Below, one piece after another: positions 18,249-36,287 of a stretch of DNA of 64,000 nucleotides (position 1 is the stretch's first letter; the number at the start of each line of letters is the position of its first letter). Source of the stretch: an uncultured Prochlorococcus sp. (GTDB lineage: Bacteria > Cyanobacteriota > Cyanobacteriia > PCC-6307 > Cyanobiaceae); assembly GCF_902536725.1 (NCBI RefSeq), contig NZ_CACAYO010000006.1:28826-92825 (forward strand), written 5' to 3'. The notes below the pieces were generated by a model. The model searched no databases. It worked only from the letters and a program-made list of their open reading frames with translations, and was not told where the DNA came from. Made by a program: the position numbers and the translations under genes.

Positions 18249-18716
18249 TTAATCTTTTAATGTACAAAGACTAATTTTTAGTACTTCATCAAAAGGGATT
18301 TTTTTAATCTTACCTTTTATGTTAATGGCTAAATAATCTTTAGACTTTTCATAAAGTAAACCATTCAGGAATTTTATTTTTGAATTCTTTTGGTTTAACT
18401 CAACATTAACTGGAAAACCTTTAAAAGTTTTGAAGTCTCTTTCTGAGGTTAGTTCATCACTGACCCCTTGACTACTAATTTCTAACACATATGAACAATT
18501 AAAAAGATTTGATTTTTCTATTTCGTAAGATGCTGGGGTATTAAATAGCGCACAATCATCTAAGGAAATGTCATCCCCATTAGTTTTTTTTATAGTTATT
18601 TCAATAACAATTGGCTTTTGATTAGTTTGTATATTTAAACCGCAGATTTCTAAATCCCGCTCATTAGCAACTTTTTCTAGTAAGGCTTCTAGTTTACTTT
18701 TGTTTTCTTTATTCAA
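18249..18716 (-). CDS. rimP: Ribosome maturation factor RimP
   Basis: RimP assists assembly of the 30S subunit. The 155-residue protein has the N-terminal alpha/beta domain ([20 protein letters not shown], with [20 protein letters not shown]) and the central [20 protein letters not shown], the family's hallmark 'LEVSSPGLDRPL' region in a diverged form, followed by an SH3-like C-terminal domain. It is the first gene of the rimP-nusA-ylxR-infB operon. The SSQGVSDEL variant of the usual SSPG motif is typical of the cyanobacterial branch. The upstream 158-base gap to the divergent protease gene holds the promoter. Confidence 0.9.
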   Translation of the reverse strand: MNKENKSKLEALLEKVANERDLEICGLNIQTNQKPIVIEITIKKTNGDDISLDDCALFNTPASYEIEKSNLFNCSYVLEISSQGVSDELTSERDFKTFKGFPVNVELNQKNSKIKFLNGLLYEKSKDYLAINIKGKIKKIPFDEVLKISLCTLKD

Positions 18717-18851
18717 ATTTATTTATAGATTTATTTAAAATTTATTTTCACACATTAAGAAGTTTTTTCTACAGAAAAATTTAAAAATTTGCATTTTATG
18801 GATGTAAACAAAAAAACAACAATAATCTCTTTCTTCAATTAGATTTATTAA

Positions 18852-20006
<1,155 letters not shown>

Positions 20007-20053
20007 AGCTTCCATTGAAATTTAATAATCTATAACCATTAGAGAAAAAGATT

Positions 20054-20767
20054 TTGGATTCACAAACTCAAATGAAACAAGTTGTTGCTGATGCAGCAAT
20101 AAGGGAAGTAAAAAGTGACATGATTCTTGGATTAGGTTCTGGATCTACAGCTGCGTTAATGATAAAAAGCCTTGCTGATGAAATGCGTTCTGGGAAACTC
20201 CAAAATATAAGAGGTGTTGCAACTTCTTTTCAATCAGAAGTTTTAGCGCTTGAACTGAATATCCCGCTTATCGATTTAGCTTCTGTATCTCAAATTGATT
20301 TAGCTATTGATGGAGCAGATGAAGTTGATCCAGAATTTCAATTAATTAAAGGAGGAGGAGCATGCCATGTGAGAGAAAAGTTAGTAGCATCTAAATCTGA
20401 TCAATTGCTGATTGTTGTTGATGAAACTAAACTAGTACAAAATTTAAATCTATCTTTTCCTTTACCTGTAGAAGTTCTTCCAAATGCTTGGAAGCAAGTT
20501 CAGGAAGTTATCTCAGAGATGAAAGGTAGTTCTACTTTAAGAATGGCTACTAAAAAAGCTGGCCCAGTTGTTACTGATCAAGGTAACCTCATCTTAGATG
20601 TATTATTTGATGATGGCATTAATAATCCAAAAGAAATTGAAATGACGATTAATAATATTCCAGGAGTATTAGAAAATGGATTATTCGTTGATCTTACAGA
20701 TAAAGTATTAGTTGGTAAAATTGAAAACAATACTCCAGTGGTTTACTCACCCTCAAGAGCTAGCTAA
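20054..20767 (+). CDS. rpiA: Ribose-5-phosphate isomerase A
   Basis: Interconverts ribose-5-phosphate and ribulose-5-phosphate in the Calvin cycle and the oxidative pentose phosphate pathway. The 237-residue protein shows the family motifs [15 protein letters not shown] (phosphate binding), [12 protein letters not shown] (catalytic Asp residues) and [17 protein letters not shown] use the TTG at 20054, which gives [11 protein letters not shown]; the ATG at 20072 (MKQVVADAA) is an alternative and would shorten the protein by six residues. The stop codon interlocks with that of hisD on the opposite strand (CTAA at 20764-20767). Confidence 0.96.
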   Translation: MDSQTQMKQVVADAAIREVKSDMILGLGSGSTAALMIKSLADEMRSGKLQNIRGVATSFQSEVLALELNIPLIDLASVSQIDLAIDGADEVDPEFQLIKGGGACHVREKLVASKSDQLLIVVDETKLVQNLNLSFPLPVEVLPNAWKQVQEVISEMKGSSTLRMATKKAGPVVTDQGNLILDVLFDDGINNPKEIEMTINNIPGVLENGLFVDLTDKVLVGKIENNTPVVYSPSRAS

Positions 20768-22050
20768 TCTTCAAATCTTATTTGCACTGAGTTAGCGTGA
20801 CTATGTAAACCCTCACTTTTAGCTAGATTAATAATATCAAGGCTATTAACTTTTAAACTTTCTTCATTAAATTCTATTATTGAAGAATTTTTCATAAAAG
20901 TTTCAACCCCTAAAGACCCGCTAAATCTAGAATTACCTGATGTCGGTAAAGTATGATTTGGTCCAGCAAGATAATCTCCAACAGCTTCTGGAGTCCATTT
21001 TCCTAAAAAAATAGCTCCTGCATTCTCTATGCCTGCAAGAATTTTTTTTGGCTCTACAGTAAGAATTTCTAGATGTTCAGGGGCAAAGTTATTGCTTAGT
21101 TCAACACATTGTTCAGAATTCTCGCAAATCACAATTGAACCCCAATTTTTTATTGATTGCATGCAAATTTCTTTTCTTGGATGATTATCTATTTTTTTAT
21201 AAAGTTCTTCTAAAACTTCTTTTGCCTGATTCTTTGATGTAGTTAGTAGTATTGCCGAAGCCAAAGGATCATGTTCTGCTTGCGCTAGTAGATCAGATGC
21301 TATAAGGGTGCTTTGAGCTGTTTCATCTGCAATGATTAATATTTCACTTGGACCAGCTAATGAATCAATTCCTGTGGAGCCATAAATGAGTTTTTTTGCG
21401 GTCGTAACATATATATTTCCTGGACCTGATATAACATCAACTTTTTTGATTTGATTTGTGCCAAATGCTAATGCACCAATTGCTTGAGCTCCTCCAATCC
21501 TAAATACTTTATTGATACCTGATAAGTAAGCTGCAGCTAAAACAGTTTTGTTTATTTCCCCTTCTTTATTCCCAGGCGATACCATTATGATTTCTTTTAC
21601 TCCTGCTACTTTTGCTGGAATTGCATTCATTAATACAGTACTTGGATAAGCAGCTCTTCCTCCAGGAATATAAATACCTGCATTTTTAACTGGTTTCCAT
21701 CTTCTTTGGACAATATCACCATATTCACCTTTTAGTGTGAAAGATTGAGGAATTTCTTTTTCATGGAATTTTTGAATTCTTTTGTGAGCTTCGTCAAGTG
21801 AGCATTTCAAATTGTTATCAATTTCATCCCATGCATTCTTTAATTGATCCGCATTCACTTGCATAGGCTTAGGATCGTAACCATCAAATTTTTTGGTATA
21901 TTTTTCTACTGCTTTATCTCCAGAAAATTTTACCTCTTGAAGAATTTCTTCAACAATTTTATTTACTTTATTATTATTTTCTGAATTAGTTCGGTTAGAA
22001 ATCCTTTTTAATTCTTCAATAGCTTGTGTTTTATTATTTATTATCTTCAT
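20764..22050 (-). CDS. hisD: Histidinol dehydrogenase
   Basis: Catalyses the last two steps of histidine synthesis, oxidising L-histidinol to histidine via the aldehyde with NAD+ and zinc. The 428-residue protein carries [66 protein letters not shown] (zinc/catalytic Gln and His) and [10 protein letters not shown]. These are the standard HisD motifs and the length is normal. It is a single gene apart from other his genes, as usual in cyanobacteria. It is divergent from rpsT with a 121-base gap, and converges on rpiA with a four-base overlap. Confidence 0.97.
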   Translation of the reverse strand: MKIINNKTQAIEELKRISNRTNSENNNKVNKIVEEILQEVKFSGDKAVEKYTKKFDGYDPKPMQVNADQLKNAWDEIDNNLKCSLDEAHKRIQKFHEKEIPQSFTLKGEYGDIVQRRWKPVKNAGIYIPGGRAAYPSTVLMNAIPAKVAGVKEIIMVSPGNKEGEINKTVLAAAYLSGINKVFRIGGAQAIGALAFGTNQIKKVDVISGPGNIYVTTAKKLIYGSTGIDSLAGPSEILIIADETAQSTLIASDLLAQAEHDPLASAILLTTSKNQAKEVLEELYKKIDNHPRKEICMQSIKNWGSIVICENSEQCVELSNNFAPEHLEILTVEPKKILAGIENAGAIFLGKWTPEAVGDYLAGPNHTLPTSGNSRFSGSLGVETFMKNSSIIEFNEESLKVNSLDIINLAKSEGLHSHANSVQIRFED

Positions 22051-22171
22051 ATGCTTAATTTTTTCAAATTGAAAGGCTCAAAACCTGATTTAATAACTTT
22101 CTAAATTATATATGATTGATTAGTAGTCGATTTATTTGTTATGATGTAAGTCTTCTATTAATGTACACTCT

Positions 22172-22465
22172 GTGGCCAATAACAAATCAGCAAAAAAGAG
22201 AATACAAATTGCAGAAAGAAATCGTTTAATTAATAAATCATACAAATCTACAGTAAGAACTCTGACTAAAAAAACCTTAGAAAATTGCGAAAAATATAAA
22301 AAAGAACCAAACGAGGAAAATAAAAATTTAGTCACTTCAAGCCTTAATAAAGCCTTTAGTTTAATTGATAAAGCAGTTAAAAAAAATGTTCTTCACAAGA
22401 ATAATGGAGCTAATAGAAAATCAAAAATTAACAATGTTGTAAAAACTACTCTGATCACAAAGTAA
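22172..22465 (+). CDS. rpsT: 30S ribosomal protein S20
   Basis: S20 is a primary 16S rRNA-binding protein. The 97-residue product starts with GTG at 22172 and reads MANNKSAKKRIQIAERNRL, the conserved S20 N-terminus. A basic helical bundle follows, including SLIDKAVKKNVLHKNNGAN with the conserved KGVIHKN-type segment. No in-frame ATG is available upstream. In some bacteria S20 represses its own translation; the weak GTG start would fit such control, but this is inference. tatD follows 17 bases downstream on the same strand. Confidence 0.96.
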   Translation: MANNKSAKKRIQIAERNRLINKSYKSTVRTLTKKTLENCEKYKKEPNEENKNLVTSSLNKAFSLIDKAVKKNVLHKNNGANRKSKINNVVKTTLITK

Positions 22466-22482
22466 AAAGGCATATACGAATT

Positions 22483-23277
22483 ATGAGCAATATAGAACTC
22501 ATAGATTCTCACTGTCACTTAATATTTGAAAATTTTGAGAGAGATCTTGAAGAAGTAGTTTTAAGGTTACGTTCAAAAGGCATAAAAAAATTAGTTCATG
22601 CTTGTTGTGAATTAACAGAGATTCCTAAGTTGAAAAAAATATCTCGTGAATTTAATGAAATTTACTATTCAGTTGGATTACATCCTCTAGAAGCAAAAAA
22701 ATGGGAACTAAGTTCAAAATCTCTGTTAAGAAAATCAGCTCAAGAAGATAGAAGAGTTGTAGCTATTGGGGAATTAGGTTTGGATTTTTTTAAAAATGAA
22801 AATAAAACTCAGCAAATTGAAGCACTTATTCCGCAAATGGAGTTAGCTTATGAACTTAAATTGCCTGTAATTATCCATTGCAGAGATGCTGCAAATGAAA
22901 TGATTGAGATATGTAGTGATCTCTCTAATAAAGGTAAATGTCCCGATGGTGTACTTCATTGTTGGACAGGTACTCCAAATGAAATGAAGCAATTCCTGGA
23001 TCTTGGTTTTTACATCAGTTTTAGTGGAATAGTAACTTTCCCAAAAGCACATGAAATTCATGAGTGTGCCAAAATAGTCCCAAATGATAAATACTTAATT
23101 GAAACTGATTCGCCATTCTTGGCTCCTGTCCCTCATAGAGGTAAAAGAAACGAACCTGCATTTGTTGAAAATGTTGCAAAATTTATGGCAGAATTAAGAT
23201 CTACTGAAATAAACACAATTGCTAAAGAGTCATCTAAGAATGCTGAAGATTTGTTTAAATTTGACTTGTTAATTTGA
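22483..23277 (+). CDS. tatD: TatD family hydrolase (metal-dependent DNase)
   Basis: The 264-residue protein has a TIM-barrel amidohydrolase fold with metal-binding motifs IDSHCHL (residues 7-13), AIGELGLDFF, PVIIHCRDA, GVLHCWTG and IETDSPFLAPVPHRGKRNEP. These define TatD-type 3'-5' exonucleases/DNases implicated in DNA repair and quality control. The length is normal. It follows rpsT by 17 bases and is followed by a 236-base gap before rpoB, an order (rpsT-tatD-rpoB) common in cyanobacteria. Despite the name it has no role in the Tat secretion pathway. Confidence 0.93.
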   Translation: MSNIELIDSHCHLIFENFERDLEEVVLRLRSKGIKKLVHACCELTEIPKLKKISREFNEIYYSVGLHPLEAKKWELSSKSLLRKSAQEDRRVVAIGELGLDFFKNENKTQQIEALIPQMELAYELKLPVIIHCRDAANEMIEICSDLSNKGKCPDGVLHCWTGTPNEMKQFLDLGFYISFSGIVTFPKAHEIHECAKIVPNDKYLIETDSPFLAPVPHRGKRNEPAFVENVAKFMAELRSTEINTIAKESSKNAEDLFKFDLLI

Positions 23278-23344
23278 CGGAGCAGCTGTTAATATAAGGA
23301 ATTACTGGAAATTTTTCTTAATTTTTAGCTTTTAACTTACACAG

Positions 23345-23365
23345 TTAATGATTTGTCATCATTAA
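23345..23365. promoter_or_regulatory. 8-bp hairpin in the tatD-rpoB gap
   Basis: TTAATGAT (23345-23352) is the exact reverse complement of ATCATTAA (23358-23365), with a 5-base loop. The gap 23278-23513 is otherwise AT-rich with no reading frame or tRNA seen, and must contain the rpoB promoter and leader. The hairpin is 148 bases before the rpoB start and lacks a following T-run. It could be the 3' end of tatD mRNA or part of the rpoB leader. Confidence 0.4.
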
Positions 23366-23513
23366 ACAAAATTTAATTCATAATAAATCAAATTGATTTT
23401 TTGTTGAAATCGAGATTTAATGGTTATCTCATTTAAGTGAAAAGTTAAATAACTAAAATATTGAGTAGATTATTAGTAAATAGTAAATCTCACAAAATCG
23501 CAGGTTTTCTTGG

Positions 23514-26500
23514 ATGAGCAGTAGCGCTTTACAGGTAGCAAAAACGGCTACTTATCTACCAGATTTAGTTGAAGTACAAAGAGCAAGCTTTAAATGGTTT
23601 TTGGAAAAGGGTTTAATTGAAGAACTACAGAATTTTTCTCCAATTTCTGATTACACAGGTAAATTAGAATTACATTTCATCGGTGAAGAATACAGGTTAA
23701 AAAGACCTAGACATGATGTTGAGGAAGCCAAAAGAAGAGATGCTACATTTGCATCTCAAATGTATGTAACTTGCAGATTAATTAATAAAGAGACAGGTGA
23801 AATTAAAGAACAAGAAGTATTTATAGGCGAACTACCATTAATGACTGAAAGAGGAACTTTCATCATTAATGGTGCTGAAAGAGTTATTGTTAATCAAATC
23901 GTTCGCAGTCCCGGTGTATATTTCAAAGATGAACTCGATAAAAATGGTCGAAGGACCTACAACGCTAGCGTTATCCCTAATAGAGGTGCTTGGTTAAAAT
24001 TCGAAACTGACAAAAATAATCTACTTTATGTGAGAGTTGACAAAACTAGAAAAATTAATGTTCACGTTCTTATGAGAGCGATGGGTCTTTCAGACAATGA
24101 TGTTGTCGATAAACTCAGGCATCCTGAGTTTTATCAAAACTCAATTGAGTCAGCTAATGACGAGGGTATAAATTCAGAAGACCAGGCATTACTTGAGCTA
24201 TATAAGAAACTGCGTCCTGGTGAACCTCCTTCTGTTTCAGGAGGCCAACAGCTGTTGCATAGTAGATTTTTTGATCCTAAAAGATATGATTTAGGCCGAG
24301 TTGGTAGATATAAAATCAATAAAAAATTGAGACTTACCGTGCCAAACGATGTGAGAACACTTACCCATGAAGATGTTCTCTCTACAATTGATTACTTAAT
24401 TAATCTAGAATTGGACATTGGTGGTGCTAGTTTGGATGATATTGACCACCTTGGTAATCGAAGGGTTAGATCTGTTGGAGAACTTCTGCAAAATCAAGTC
24501 AGGGTTGGACTTAATCGTTTAGAGAGAATTATTAAAGAAAGAATGACTGTAGGAGAAACAGATTCTTTAACTCCCGCCCAACTGGTAAATCCGAAACCTT
24601 TGGTCGCCGCTATAAAGGAATTTTTTGGCTCGAGTCAATTAAGCCAGTTCATGGATCAAACTAATCCTCTAGCTGAATTAACACATAAGAGAAGAATTTC
24701 AGCATTGGGTCCTGGAGGTTTAACTAGAGAAAGAGCAGGCTTTGCAGTAAGAGACATACACCCTTCGCATTATGGAAGATTATGTCCTATCGAGACACCT
24801 GAAGGCCCTAACGCAGGACTTATAAATTCTTTAGCTACCCATGCGAGAGTTAATGAATATGGTTTCATTGAAACACCTTTTTGGGAAGTCAAAAACGGTA
24901 AAGTGGATAAAGAAGGTAATCCTGTCTATCTTTCTGCTGATTTAGAAGATGAGTGTAGGGTGGCTCCAGGAGACGTCGCAACTGACAAGGATGGAAACAT
25001 AATTGCAAATTTAATACCAGTCAGATATAGACAAGATTTTGAAAAAGTTCCTCCTCATCAAGTTGATTACGTTCAGCTTTCTCCGGTTCAGGTGATTTCA
25101 GTTGCTACTTCACTTATTCCTTTCTTGGAACATGATGATGCTAATAGAGCTCTCATGGGATCAAATATGCAACGCCAAGCCGTTCCATTGCTCAGGCCAG
25201 AGCGTCCTTTAGTTGGTACAGGTTTAGAATCTCAAGTTGCTAGAGATTCGGGGATGGTTCCCATAACAAAAGTTAATGGAATTGTATCTTACGTAGATGC
25301 TAATGAGATTGTCGTCAAAGATGAGGACGGTAATGAACATTTTCACTATCTTCAGAAATATCAAAGATCAAATCAAGATACTTGCCTTAACCAAAGACCT
25401 ATAGTGAAAATTGGAGATAGAGTTATATCTGGTCAGGTTTTAGCAGATGGATCTGCATGTGAAGGAGGAGAAATTGCCCTTGGCCAAAACGTTTTAATCG
25501 CTTACATGCCATGGGAGGGGTACAACTACGAAGATGCAATTCTTGTGAGCGAGAGGATGGTAACTGATGATTTATATACTTCAGTGCATATTGAAAAATA
25601 TGAAATTGAAGCAAGACAAACGAAGTTAGGGCCTGAAGAGATAACGAGAGAGATTCCCAATATCTCGGAAGAAAGCTTGAATAATCTTGATGAGATGGGA
25701 ATTATTAGGATTGGTGCTTTTGTCGAGAGTGGAGATATCCTTGTAGGGAAAGTGACTCCAAAAGGGGAATCAGACCAACCACCGGAAGAAAAACTCTTAA
25801 GAGCCATTTTCGGTGAAAAAGCTCGAGATGTAAGAGATAATTCCCTGAGAGTACCTAAAACTGAGAAGGGAAGGGTTTTAGACGTTCGTATTTATACTAG
25901 AGAACAAGGTGATGAATTGCCTCCAGGAGCCAATATGGTTGTTAGGGTTTATGTCGCTCAGAGAAGAAAGATTCAAGTAGGTGACAAAATGGCTGGGAGG
26001 CATGGAAATAAAGGAATTATTAGCAGAATCTTACCCAGAGAAGATATGCCTTATTTACCTGATGGAACGCCTGTAGATATTGTTCTTAATCCTTTAGGTG
26101 TTCCAAGTAGGATGAATGTTGGTCAAGTTTTTGAATTACTTATGGGCTGGGCAGCTTCTAACTTAAATTGCCGGGTTAAAGTCGTTCCATTTGATGAAAT
26201 GTATGGAGCTGAAAAATCACATCAAACTGTTCAAGCATTTTTAGAGGAAGCTTCAAAACAGCCAGGTAAAGCTTGGGTTTACAATCCCGATGACCCTGGA
26301 AAGTTATTACTTAAAGATGGTAGGACAGGGGAACCTTTCGATCAGCCAGTTGCTGTTGGATACTCTCACTTCCTCAAGTTAGTTCATTTGGTGGATGATA
26401 AAATTCATGCTAGATCTACTGGGCCTTACTCTTTAGTTACACAGCAACCATTGGGTGGTAAAGCTCAGCAAGGTGGACAAAGGCTTGGAGAAATGGAAGT

Positions 26501-26807
26501 ATGGGCTCTTGAAGCTTATGGAGCCGCTTACACTCTGCAAGAATTGTTAACAGTTAAATCTGATGACATGCAAGGAAGAAATGAAGCTCTTAATGCAATC
26601 GTAAAAGGTAAACCGATCCCAAGGCCAGGTACCCCTGAATCATTTAAAGTTCTTATGAGGGAATTACAATCTCTAGGCTTGGATATAGGAGTTTATACAG
26701 ATGAAGGCAAAGAAGTAGATTTAATGCAAGATATCAATCCGAGGAGAAATACTCCATCGAGACCTACTTACGAATCTCTCGGAACCTCTGAATATGAGGA
26801 AGATTAA
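23514..26807 (+). CDS. rpoB: RNA polymerase beta subunit
   Basis: The second-largest catalytic subunit of RNA polymerase. The 1097-residue protein has the usual landmarks: the rifampicin-pocket region [20 protein letters not shown] with [13 protein letters not shown], the [17 protein letters not shown] motif, [12 protein letters not shown], and [12 protein letters not shown] near the active centre. It is shorter than E. coli RpoB because it lacks the large lineage-specific insertions, typical of cyanobacteria. The start ATG at 23514 follows a 236-base leader region. It is the first of the rpoB-rpoC1-rpoC2 operon; rpoC1 starts 38 bases downstream. Confidence 0.98.
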   Translation: MSSSALQVAKTATYLPDLVEVQRASFKWFLEKGLIEELQNFSPISDYTGKLELHFIGEEYRLKRPRHDVEEAKRRDATFASQMYVTCRLINKETGEIKEQEVFIGELPLMTERGTFIINGAERVIVNQIVRSPGVYFKDELDKNGRRTYNASVIPNRGAWLKFETDKNNLLYVRVDKTRKINVHVLMRAMGLSDNDVVDKLRHPEFYQNSIESANDEGINSEDQALLELYKKLRPGEPPSVSGGQQLLHSRFFDPKRYDLGRVGRYKINKKLRLTVPNDVRTLTHEDVLSTIDYLINLELDIGGASLDDIDHLGNRRVRSVGELLQNQVRVGLNRLERIIKERMTVGETDSLTPAQLVNPKPLVAAIKEFFGSSQLSQFMDQTNPLAELTHKRRISALGPGGLTRERAGFAVRDIHPSHYGRLCPIETPEGPNAGLINSLATHARVNEYGFIETPFWEVKNGKVDKEGNPVYLSADLEDECRVAPGDVATDKDGNIIANLIPVRYRQDFEKVPPHQVDYVQLSPVQVISVATSLIPFLEHDDANRALMGSNMQRQAVPLLRPERPLVGTGLESQVARDSGMVPITKVNGIVSYVDANEIVVKDEDGNEHFHYLQKYQRSNQDTCLNQRPIVKIGDRVISGQVLADGSACEGGEIALGQNVLIAYMPWEGYNYEDAILVSERMVTDDLYTSVHIEKYEIEARQTKLGPEEITREIPNISEESLNNLDEMGIIRIGAFVESGDILVGKVTPKGESDQPPEEKLLRAIFGEKARDVRDNSLRVPKTEKGRVLDVRIYTREQGDELPPGANMVVRVYVAQRRKIQVGDKMAGRHGNKGIISRILPREDMPYLPDGTPVDIVLNPLGVPSRMNVGQVFELLMGWAASNLNCRVKVVPFDEMYGAEKSHQTVQAFLEEASKQPGKAWVYNPDDPGKLLLKDGRTGEPFDQPVAVGYSHFLKLVHLVDDKIHARSTGPYSLVTQQPLGGKAQQGGQRLGEMEVWALEAYGAAYTLQELLTVKSDDMQGRNEALNAIVKGKPIPRPGTPESFKVLMRELQSLGLDIGVYTDEGKEVDLMQDINPRRNTPSRPTYESLGTSEYEED

Positions 26808-26830
26808 ATATCAAATTGAAACCTTTTTAA

Positions 26831-28750
<1,920 letters not shown>

Positions 28751-28757
28751 TCTTTAA

Positions 28758-32885
<4,128 letters not shown>

Positions 32886-32915
32886 AAATTATCTATTATT
32901 ATTTTTAGTGACTAG

Positions 32916-33092
<177 letters not shown>

Positions 33093-33109
33093 AAATAGTT
33101 TTGAAATAA

Positions 33110-34168
<1,059 letters not shown>

Positions 34169-34230
34169 TATTATCTAAGAAAATATTATCAAAAATAATT
34201 TTTTAAAAGTCTCTTAAACAGGCTATTATT

Positions 34231-34377
34231 GTGTTAATTAATGTTGAATCTTTGGGTTTTATTAAGACAAAAATTTTACCTTTCGCTATCGTCGCACTTT
34301 TTGGGATTGCCTTTTTTGCAGTTAGTGCAAGAATTTGGTTGCCAGGAGATATGATGTCACCTGCTCCAATGAATTAA
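34231..34377 (+). CDS. Small single-span membrane peptide, 48 residues
   Basis: A short reading frame with GTG start at 34231 and TAA stop encodes VLINVESLGFIKTKILPFAI, then VALFGIAFFAVSARIWLPGD, and ends MMSPAPMN. Residues 17-34 form one strongly hydrophobic helix and the ends are polar. The size and layout resemble the small subunits of photosynthetic complexes, but I do not recognise it as PsbX, PetM, PsaM or similar. The only in-region ATG (34241) is in another frame. It lies 62 bases after rlmN and 18 bases before the HEAT-repeat gene, in the same direction, so it is probably expressed. Reality as a gene is likely but not certain. Confidence 0.6.
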   Translation: MLINVESLGFIKTKILPFAIVALFGIAFFAVSARIWLPGDMMSPAPMN

Positions 34378-34395
34378 TATTATTAGATTCTGCAA

Positions 34396-35163
34396 ATGAC
34401 AAAAAATAAGGATCCTAATCAAGAAAGTTTAGCTGAAATAGCAATTGATCCAGATGTTTTAGCCAGAGAATTGGCTTTAGAAATTGAAATTGATCCTTTA
34501 GAACAAATTGATGAAGATGTTTTTTCAAAAGATTTAAATATCACTCAAGAGTGTGATGAAGCTTTAAAAATGCTCAAAGGTAATAGAGAAGAGAGAATAC
34601 AAGGTTTAAGAATATTTTGTGAGTTTAGAGACCAAAGGTCTTTCCCCCTTTTGTTACCATTGCTCGATCAACCTTGCCCTGTTGAAAGAATGAGTGCGGT
34701 ATATGCTTTAGGTCGTAATCCATGTCCTAGCGCAGTCCAAAAACTTGTCAGTCTTTTGAAAACTGATGATAATGCTTATGTCAGAAGAGCAACTGCATGG
34801 AGCTTGGCTAATTATGATAATCAAATTGTTTTAGAACCATTAATAAATGCTTTAAAGAATGATGTTGCTGCAGTAAGATTATGGTCATCCAGTTCTTTAG
34901 CTGAAATTGGCAATGTTTCTTTTGAGAACGCTCAATTAGCGGCAGAACAACTTTTAATAAGTTTAAAGATAGATAATGAATCAGGTGTAAGAAGTAATTG
35001 CATTTGGTCATTGTGTAGATTGTATGAAAAATTAAACAACACACTTCAAGAAAGTTTCGTCGATGAATGTACTAAAATAGCCCTTTTCGATAAAGAACCA
35101 TCCGTTATGGAAGAAGCGAAAACTGCTCTAGATTCGATGGGGATGCAAGGTTTTTATAACTAA
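34396..35163 (+). CDS. HEAT-repeat protein
   Basis: A 255-residue soluble protein with an acidic N-terminus (residues 1-60, rich in Asp/Glu) followed by about five HEAT/PBS-lyase-like helical repeats, for example PVERMSAVYALGRNP, AYVRRATAWSLANYD and AAVRLWSSSSLAEIGN. Relatives include phycobilin lyases and the cyanobacterial IaiH protein, which was reported to bind the Fe-S scaffold IscA. High-light Prochlorococcus lacks phycobilisomes, so an IaiH-like Fe-S role is more plausible than a lyase role; this is inference. Downstream are DUF2997, Ycf35 and a ferredoxin gene on the same strand after a 141-base AT-rich gap. Confidence 0.8.
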   Translation: MTKNKDPNQESLAEIAIDPDVLARELALEIEIDPLEQIDEDVFSKDLNITQECDEALKMLKGNREERIQGLRIFCEFRDQRSFPLLLPLLDQPCPVERMSAVYALGRNPCPSAVQKLVSLLKTDDNAYVRRATAWSLANYDNQIVLEPLINALKNDVAAVRLWSSSSLAEIGNVSFENAQLAAEQLLISLKIDNESGVRSNCIWSLCRLYEKLNNTLQESFVDECTKIALFDKEPSVMEEAKTALDSMGMQGFYN

Positions 35164-35313
35164 ATTTCTTAATTTATTTTTATTAGCACATTACTGAAAA
35201 AGTTTATTTATTAGATATTCAATATAAAAATTAAAATTAATTAACTTGTACCAACTGAAACAAAAAAATTTCGTTATTCTATATAAAGTAAAAGTACTCA
35301 GTATTTGAATTTA

Positions 35314-35529
35314 ATGCCTCAAAAAACATTGAGATTCAAAATTCATCAAGACGGAAGAGTTGAAGAGACTGTCGAGGGGTTTACTGGTAATTCATGCTAT
35401 GAAGCTACAAAAAATCTCGAAGACGCTCTCGGTAAAGTAACAGTTAAGAATAAAACATCTGATGCTTTCATCTCTAATCAAAGTGAAAACTTAACACAAT
35501 TAAATAACGAATCTAATGTCACATTTTAG
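35314..35529 (+). CDS. DUF2997 family small protein
   Basis: A 71-residue protein of the DUF2997 family, function unknown. The conserved part is the N-terminal half, KTLRFKIHQDGRVEETVEGF with GNSCYEATKNLEDALG, which predicts a small beta-beta-alpha fold. The C-terminal 25 residues are Asn/Ser-rich and look disordered. I choose the ATG at 35314 because it gives MPQKTLRF, right before the conserved core; a TTG nine bases upstream is possible. The 3' end overlaps the ycf35 start by 14 bases, indicating translational coupling. Confidence 0.85.
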   Translation: MPQKTLRFKIHQDGRVEETVEGFTGNSCYEATKNLEDALGKVTVKNKTSDAFISNQSENLTQLNNESNVTF

Positions 35530-35908
35530 TACGATTAAAACCCAGCTTAAAGAAGCGGAGCCATTAATTAAGGCTTTAAATCATTTCGGTTATACTATCA
35601 ATCAAGAAGAAAAGTTTGTAAAAGGATATAAAGGTCAATTCACAGCCGTTGATATAAGCATGCATTTACCGGGTGATACCCAAGTTGGATTTAAATGGGA
35701 TAAAAATTCTAATGCATATGAATTAGTTACTGACCTTGATTTATGGAAATTTGAGATTCCAGTAGAAAGATTTATATCAAAAGTTACACAAATGTATGCT
35801 TACCAAACAATCATTTCTAAAACGCAAGAAGATGGATATCAAATCGTAGAGCAAAAAAATAAAAATGATGGTTCTATTGAATTGGTCTTAACCAAGTGGG
35901 AAAATTAA
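35516..35908 (+). CDS. ycf35: Ycf35 / DUF1257 protein
   Basis: A 130-residue member of the Ycf35 family, conserved in cyanobacteria and some algal plastids, function unknown. It begins MSHFSTIKTQLKEAEPLIKA, has a central FVKGYKGQFTAVDISMHLPG and FKWDKNSNAYELVTDLDLW, and ends with a QEDGYQIVEQKN strand. No membrane segment or catalytic motif is seen. The gene overlaps DUF2997 by 14 bases and is followed after nine bases by a 4Fe-4S ferredoxin gene. This arrangement suggests the three products act together, perhaps with the ferredoxin as electron donor; that is inference. Confidence 0.92.
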   Translation: MSHFSTIKTQLKEAEPLIKALNHFGYTINQEEKFVKGYKGQFTAVDISMHLPGDTQVGFKWDKNSNAYELVTDLDLWKFEIPVERFISKVTQMYAYQTIISKTQEDGYQIVEQKNKNDGSIELVLTKWEN

Positions 35909-35917
35909 TGTCAAGAT

Positions 35918-36277
35918 ATGGATTTTACGGATCCATTTCATAATACTGAAGATAATTTTGAGATTACAGGTTATGAGCCCGTTTTAGGTGGTCAGTTAGC
36001 CGAAAAAGCTGTATGGGTTGACGAAGCTAGGTGTATTGGTTGTCAGTACTGTGTTCACGTCGCTTCGAATACTTTCACCGTTGATGAATTTCATGGCAGA
36101 AGTCGAGCTATTAGGCAAGATGGAGATAGTTCTGATGTCATACAAGAAGCAATAGATACATGCCCTGTTGATTGTATTCATTGGGTCAAATTTGAAGAAT
36201 TGGATGATTTAGAGGATAGTCTCGATAGGGATATGTTTCAAACATTTGGAAAGCCACCGAGAATGAATAAGCACTAA
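35918..36277 (+). CDS. Single-cluster 4Fe-4S ferredoxin
   Basis: A 119-residue acidic ferredoxin. The cluster ligands are C39-x2-C42-x2-C45 (CIGCQYCVHVA) and C82 (DTCPVDCIHW), with an additional C86, enough for one [4Fe-4S]. The second half of the usual two-cluster fold has lost its cysteines. There is an N-terminal extension of about 30 residues and an acidic C-terminal tail (FEELDDLEDSLDRD). Related domains occur fused to J-domains in plant and algal chloroplasts. It lies between ycf35 and an aldo/keto reductase gene (10 bases downstream), so it may provide electrons to neighbours; partner unknown. Confidence 0.88.
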   Translation: MDFTDPFHNTEDNFEITGYEPVLGGQLAEKAVWVDEARCIGCQYCVHVASNTFTVDEFHGRSRAIRQDGDSSDVIQEAIDTCPVDCIHWVKFEELDDLEDSLDRDMFQTFGKPPRMNKH

Positions 36278-36287
36278 TATCAAAAAG

